This document shows positions 59,400-64,000 of a stretch of 64,000 nt of DNA, piece by piece. Source of the DNA: Dreissena polymorpha (Eukaryota; Mollusca; Bivalvia; Myida; Dreissenidae); NCBI RefSeq assembly GCF_020536995.1, contig NC_068364.1:52315913-52379912 (forward strand). Direction: 5' to 3'. Numbering within the stretch: the stretch's first letter is position 1; every line of letters begins with the position of its first letter. A model generated the notes under the pieces. That model saw nothing but the letters and a program-made list of their open reading frames with translations. It did no database searches and was not told where the DNA came from. The translations under genes were made by a program, and so were the position numbers.

Positions 59400-61270
59400 T
59401 TTTCATAGACATTTTTTAAGAACCCCTAATAAACGTAGTAAAAGTACTATTTTGTGCACATGCTATCTCTAAGAACGATATACATGTAGAAGAAAGGGTG
59501 GGCTAAAAAAATTCTTTGATATTGGACCAATTCATTTTTGGAATAAATTTCTATTTTCCTTTTATGAACCACTGTCATGCATTTCAGAGTACAGAGCTCA
59601 ATTGGTTTTTAATTGATTCTTTAAACGCATATTATATATGCAGTTACTTTGTAAACATATATACATGGTTAAGCCCATTAAATAACACTGTTCTTTTCAC
59701 TTTTATGTGTAAGTAATAGCAACACAAGTAAACACATTTACATTCACTCTTGGTCGGTGTTTAAATCAACATTGGTATACAAACATCGCTAAGCTACACA
59801 ATGTCGTCAATGCGGACGCATAATTATGACCGGTAAAACGTGACGTTTGCCTAAAACTTGCTTTCCAAAACTAACGAAAATAAATGTAGTGTGATAGCTT
59901 CGAGTCTCGAACTAGGTCAAAAACCACTCAGTAGCCTCGCACTGTTCATATTAGGCATCAGATTGAGGTCGAATACGTGTGAATATACATACGTATTGAA
60001 ACATCCATATTAATTATGCACGATAGCTATAATCTAACTTTATTTATCACGAGGGCGAGATTAAACGTATCATATACGTGTTATAACAACGCCTAATTAC
60101 ATGAATTATCTCCGTTCATAGTTCAAGAATGGTTTAACAAAACAAGGGCGACCAGCGAGAACTTTCTAACATTCAAAACGAAACGTCACCGGGAATAAGG
60201 TTAATTGCAACAAGTTCATAATCATGAACTACGAGCCGAACCGTGTAAAATATGGTAACTACATTGAGATACTTGTCTTACATCACTCATCGGTTTGCAG
60301 TAAAGGTTGAACCGTTGTAAGATTAGTTCACTGATAGTGGCTGTAGTTTATTCAATTATTTTATTAAAGAGATACACTGCTCTACATACACTACGATGAT
60401 AAAAATAACAATGCGTTGGCTTAACTATTGTTGAAACATCGAAAAAAAAAACTATACGAACAATTTACTATTATTTGTTATATTCTACAAACACGAGTAC
60501 TATAAGAAAATAAACGATTGTTGTTAGTGTTATCTTCCGTAGAATTGATTTCACGCATGTGTGTATTATGCATTTTGTGAATAAAACATCACCAATTATT
60601 ATGCAATTGCTTTTAATTACTATCTTAGCATTACCAACCAACTTTAGAAATACGGTTATCGGGTCACGTTGATCTAATTGATAGTGTGAGATATGTAATG
60701 AACTAATTAAAGTTGCAAGCACGCGGAGCACACGTGTACTAGTTAAATAGCAGCGTTAGTTTCTTTTTATGTTACACGAATCATCATATCGTGCACTAAA
60801 TGATAACCCATTATTGTCTCGCATCAAGTCCACCTGTCGCGCTTATCAATTTTGTTGTCATCGAACTATAGACAAACTTGATAACTTACCCGATATGAAA
60901 TAATTTGGTCGACGTTTTATCAATTAAGTGTTGTTTAAGAAGAACGACAGATAACTGCGGAGCCCCGTCTAAAGTTTGTTTTAGCAAGCGTTGAAATGGA
61001 TTGATAAAGTATCATGATTATGTTAAACGACGTGTGTAGTACACTTTTTATTTTCGTATTGCATTAAAAACACAAAATGCTTTATATTTATTTTAAGCCA
61101 TCGGCGAAAATAAGTAATATCTATTCATTATATATCAAGGTGGAAAGACAAAAGGACTATCATTTTTAAGTTTTAATTACATTTCTTTCGAACAAAGCCA
61201 AACGATAACAAAATTATACATTATGATAACTGAAGCTATTGAAATATTTTGTCCATTCAATTTCTAATAT
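59400..61270. other. No gene seen
   Basis: AT-rich. Frames under 90 codons, none recognisable. Confidence 0.5.
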
Positions 61271-61273
61271 TAA

Positions 61274-61783
61274 AGGGGCCTTTTCACAGATTTTGGCATT
61301 TTTTTAACTTATTCATTAAATGCTTTATATTGATAAATGTAAACATTGGATCGTAAAAGCTCCAGTAAAAAATCAAGAATAAAATTAAAAAAAGGAAAAG
61401 AACATTGCCCGGAGCAGGTTTCGAACCAGTGACCCCTGAAGTCCTGCCAGAGTCCTGAAGTAAAAACGCTTTAACCTACTGAGCTATTCCGCCGGGTACA
61501 CATAATTTACGTATTTTATACGTTATATAAGCAATCTTCGTAGTTTCACAAAATTTAACGACAAAAACAGAACTCTCCAAATTATTCAATCGTTTCGCGT
61601 TGCAACGCTTTATAATTTTTAGGTTTTAAAATCGTCAAAAGATGCATATAATGGCTATATTAGAGCATGGTAAATGTTCAGTATTACTGTTTCCTCACAA
61701 ATATCATAACCAAAACGAAAATTTGCGAATCTGAAACAACTTTTTTTAATTTTGTCAATTTACCAAAGCGTGAAAAGATCCCT
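61274..61783 (-). mobile_element. TTAA-flanked TIR element with tRNA-like core, copy G
   Basis: Minus-orientation partner of copy F, also 510 bp, with AGGGGCCTTTTCACAG at 61274, GTGAAAAGATCCCT at 61783 and TTAA outside (61270-61273 and 61784-61787). The core is nearly the same as F, with an acceptor-like CCCGG / CCGGG pairing. It lies 85 bp beyond the stop of the Ubl-TerD gene. Confidence 0.82.
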
Positions 61784-61868
61784 TTAACAATATCCAAACC
61801 GAATTAAATCATCACGTTTTCGGCTGGTAGGTGATTACGATTCAAACCTATTATACACTTGTAATGCA

Positions 61869-63070
61869 TCAGAATCCCTGATCAATCAACGATCGGATTG
61901 TAGTTATCAGTGGCTCATAATTCTCCTCATTGCCTTCTGAACATTTCCCAAATTCAAATATTTCCCACTTTCCATACTCTCCACGTGACAGAGAGCACAT
62001 GATCACAGCCTGAAAGGCACCTGCGTGATGGAATGTAGTCTTGCATAGGTCTTTGCTTGGATTTGCTGCTTCATAGAATTGCAAACTGGTGTTAGGAAAT
62101 CTAGAAATAATCGGAGATTTATATGCGCTTAAAGTAAAGAACAAATGTGTAACGGTGGGCGGAAGATCCTTTAGCGAAACATTCATCGTGTGATGCCCCT
62201 TTTTATGCTCATCATCCATGACGTCACCAGAATGACGTATTGCGTCGCAAGGGGCTTTGATTTTGAAATTACACAGGCAGTAATACGTTGAGCCATTAAA
62301 CATGAAACATGTAGCGTCAAGGAAATCACGACCGTGAGACGGATATCCCCAGTTTAAATCAAACACAACGTCATTGATGTTTTCTGGGATAGCAACAAGA
62401 AGGACCACTAGCAATATGGTAGAGTTCGGCTGCACACCGACATCACTGAGCCTTGCCCTTAAACCATTCTTCAAATGGTCCTGAAATATGTACTACATTT
62501 CAAAACTACATTCTTTCAATGAATGATTGGGATAAATGTTTAATATTATTTTCCATAACACGTACAGGTACGACTGTTAAGTATTATTGCCAAAATATCA
62601 CACACCAATACAATATGAAAAATGCGAAGTGAACATTTTAAAAATAATGTACTCTGCAATTAGAAACCTTTGCACAAATACCACCCACTGAAGTTTAGAT
62701 TTAAAAGCAATTTAAGATGAATAATTATCGAACACATAGTGTGCACAGTTACCTTGAGCTTCTTCTCTCTGTACAGCAGCTTCTGTTTGTTCACGTTATG
62801 TTTGAATTCATTCTGGACTCTCAACTTCAAATCCAGAACTTCCATGTTCTGATCAAAAGGAAGCGTAAAACTCTGTCCCGTAAGAAGGGAAACAGTCAAC
62901 ACATCTTTGCCATTTGGCGGAGTGGAAGGTGAGCAGTGATCGGTGACATCGTACACCTTAAACATGTCGTCAAGTATGGCTTTAAAAAACTGCAGAGTTG
63001 GGTCCTTCAGTGTGGCGTGCTGATTGCAGTCAGGATGCGGGCATTTTGAGGTTTCCTCTACCGCTTTCAT
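61869..63070 (-). CDS. Ubiquitin-like plus TerD-domain protein, two exons
   Basis: Exon 1 is 63070-62753 and exon 2 is 62480-61869; the 272-bp intron has GT-AG borders in phase 0. The joined protein is 309 residues. Residues 10-15 (CPHPDC) and H19 form a short Cys/His patch. Residues about 56-136 form a ubiquitin-like fold: 'VSLLTGQSFTLPFDQN', 'LLYREKKLK' + 'DHLKNG', 'LSDVGVQPNSTILLVV'. The splice falls inside this domain and its fit supports the intron. Residues about 143-305 match TerD ('FDLNWGY', the acidic D158-x2-D161 pair, 'LPPTVTHLFFTLSAY', 'CSLSRGEYGKWEI', 'FEFGKCSEG'). Bacterial TerD binds Ca2+ and acts in tellurite and stress resistance; the role in bivalves is unknown. The bases before the Met (TTTCTCACAG) look like an acceptor, so an upstream exon may exist. 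Confidence 0.82.
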
Positions 63071-63281
63071 TGTGCACTGTGAGAAAGTACAATATAAGGA
63101 TAATACGATAATTTATATACTTTATAATATATTCGTTTATTTTGATACATGCAACAGATATGTTTAAACTTCTTAATGTGATACTGATGCAAACTTGCGT
63201 AAATAAAGGCTGTTATACAATTTTCAATTCTCGGACGCTCCATTGCACAGGACTGACTTTGATATAATATGTTGAGTTTAA

Positions 63282-63752
63282 AGGCACCTTTTCACAGATG
63301 TATTGAAGTTTGTCATTAAATGATTTAAATTGATTAATGTTAACATTGGAACTAAATAGCTCCAGTTAAAAAACAAGAATACTCAAGAAAGAAACAAATT
63401 CAACTGGGCTCGAACCGGTGACCCTCGGAGTAAAAGTATATCGCTCAAAGCACTCAGCTATCCGTGCTCATGCAAAGAAATTGATATGTAATATATGCAG
63501 TCCTCGTTATGTCACAAAATATAACGATAAACAAAGATCTCATCGAATGATTAAATCGTTTCGCGTTTGTTTCACTTAATATTCTTCAGGTCTTTAAATT
63601 GTCAACAGTTGTATATGATTAATATTTAAGAGCACGGTAAACGTTTAGATTTAATGTTTTCTCGCAAATATTATAACTTTTAAACGAACATTTGCAAATG
63701 TGAAACTTTGTTTTATCTTTTTTGTCAATTTGGTAAAACTTGAAAAGGTCCT
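63282..63752 (-). mobile_element. TTAA-flanked TIR element, copy H
   Basis: The ends are AGGCACCTTTTCACAG at 63282 and TTGAAAAGGTCCT at 63752, with TTAA on the left (63278-63281) and a decayed TTTA on the right. The core is of the copy A type ('AGCACGGATAGCTGAGTGC' on the minus strand). It lies just upstream of the Ubl-TerD gene. 63755-64000 holds nothing I can name. Confidence 0.75.
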
Positions 63753-64000
63753 TTTATTTATGATCCTCATCTTTATGAATATTTGGCTAGGCAATTTGGA
63801 AGATTTTTAAAGATAAAATACCATATAATTTATCCAAAAAAGATAAAGGAAATAATAATACAAACTAAACTATCTGCAAATAGAACTATTATGCAAACAC
63901 CATGATTTGATATAATACCTTTGATACGGTTCATGCATGCGCATGTCGTATCCCCACTTGAATACCGCTTGATAGATGAAAGCTATCATTCGGACATAAC

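Overview
The window looks like AT-rich nuclear DNA from a bivalve mollusc. The evidence is the repeat families, which I know from heterodont bivalves: the 'accaaatttggtagccctaggccc' type tandem repeats, the 'ccgtaggatgacatacgcccccga' type interspersed repeat, and tRNA-headed SINE-like units. Intron-bearing genes sit in a matrix that is mostly transposon debris. A dreissenid mussel is my best guess, but the sequence alone does not fix the species. I see no rRNA gene, no convincing functional tRNA, no CRISPR and no bacterial-style operon.

Layout. 1-6.8 kb is repeats, one zinc-finger-like coding fragment (5279-5644) and a TA-flanked miniature transposon (5841-6805). 6822-12941 is a 6.1-kb DNA transposon with perfect 16-bp terminal inverted repeats and a 5-bp target duplication. 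It carries a spliced plus-strand gene that joins a MADS-box-like domain to a PHD-like zinc finger, a decayed minus-strand DUF6589-like gene, and a plus-strand HIRAN exon. A 795-bp hAT element with a perfect 8-bp duplication has jumped into the DUF6589-like gene. 13-29 kb is gene-poor and holds several copies of a TTAA-flanked element with a tRNA-like core, a second block of ~178-bp tandem repeats, and a LINE fragment interrupted by a hAT-type MITE. 30.2-33.2 kb holds a two-exon gene for a Crypton-type tyrosine recombinase (DUF3504 / KIAA1958 / ZMYM-like) with all catalytic residues, next to a 168-bp palindrome. 33.7-43.2 kb is a tandem segmental duplication of an intronless SLC5 sodium:solute symporter. 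The first copy is disabled by a 13-bp deletion; the second is intact (618 aa). 44-60 kb is again gene-poor: two minisatellites, a second LINE fragment, one orphan exon, a decayed C2H2 zinc-finger gene and a compound repeat. 61.9-63.1 kb is a two-exon ubiquitin-like plus TerD gene lying between two more TTAA/tRNA-core elements.

How it works together. Only the SLC5, the Ubl-TerD and perhaps the tyrosine-recombinase gene look like working cellular genes. The rest is a record of mobile elements. The two strongest unusual items are (1) the 6.1-kb transposon, whose cargo (MADS-like, PHD-like, HIRAN, DUF6589-like) matches no superfamily I can name with confidence, and (2) the ~460-510-bp TTAA elements, which combine DNA-transposon ends with a Pol III-type tRNA-like centre.
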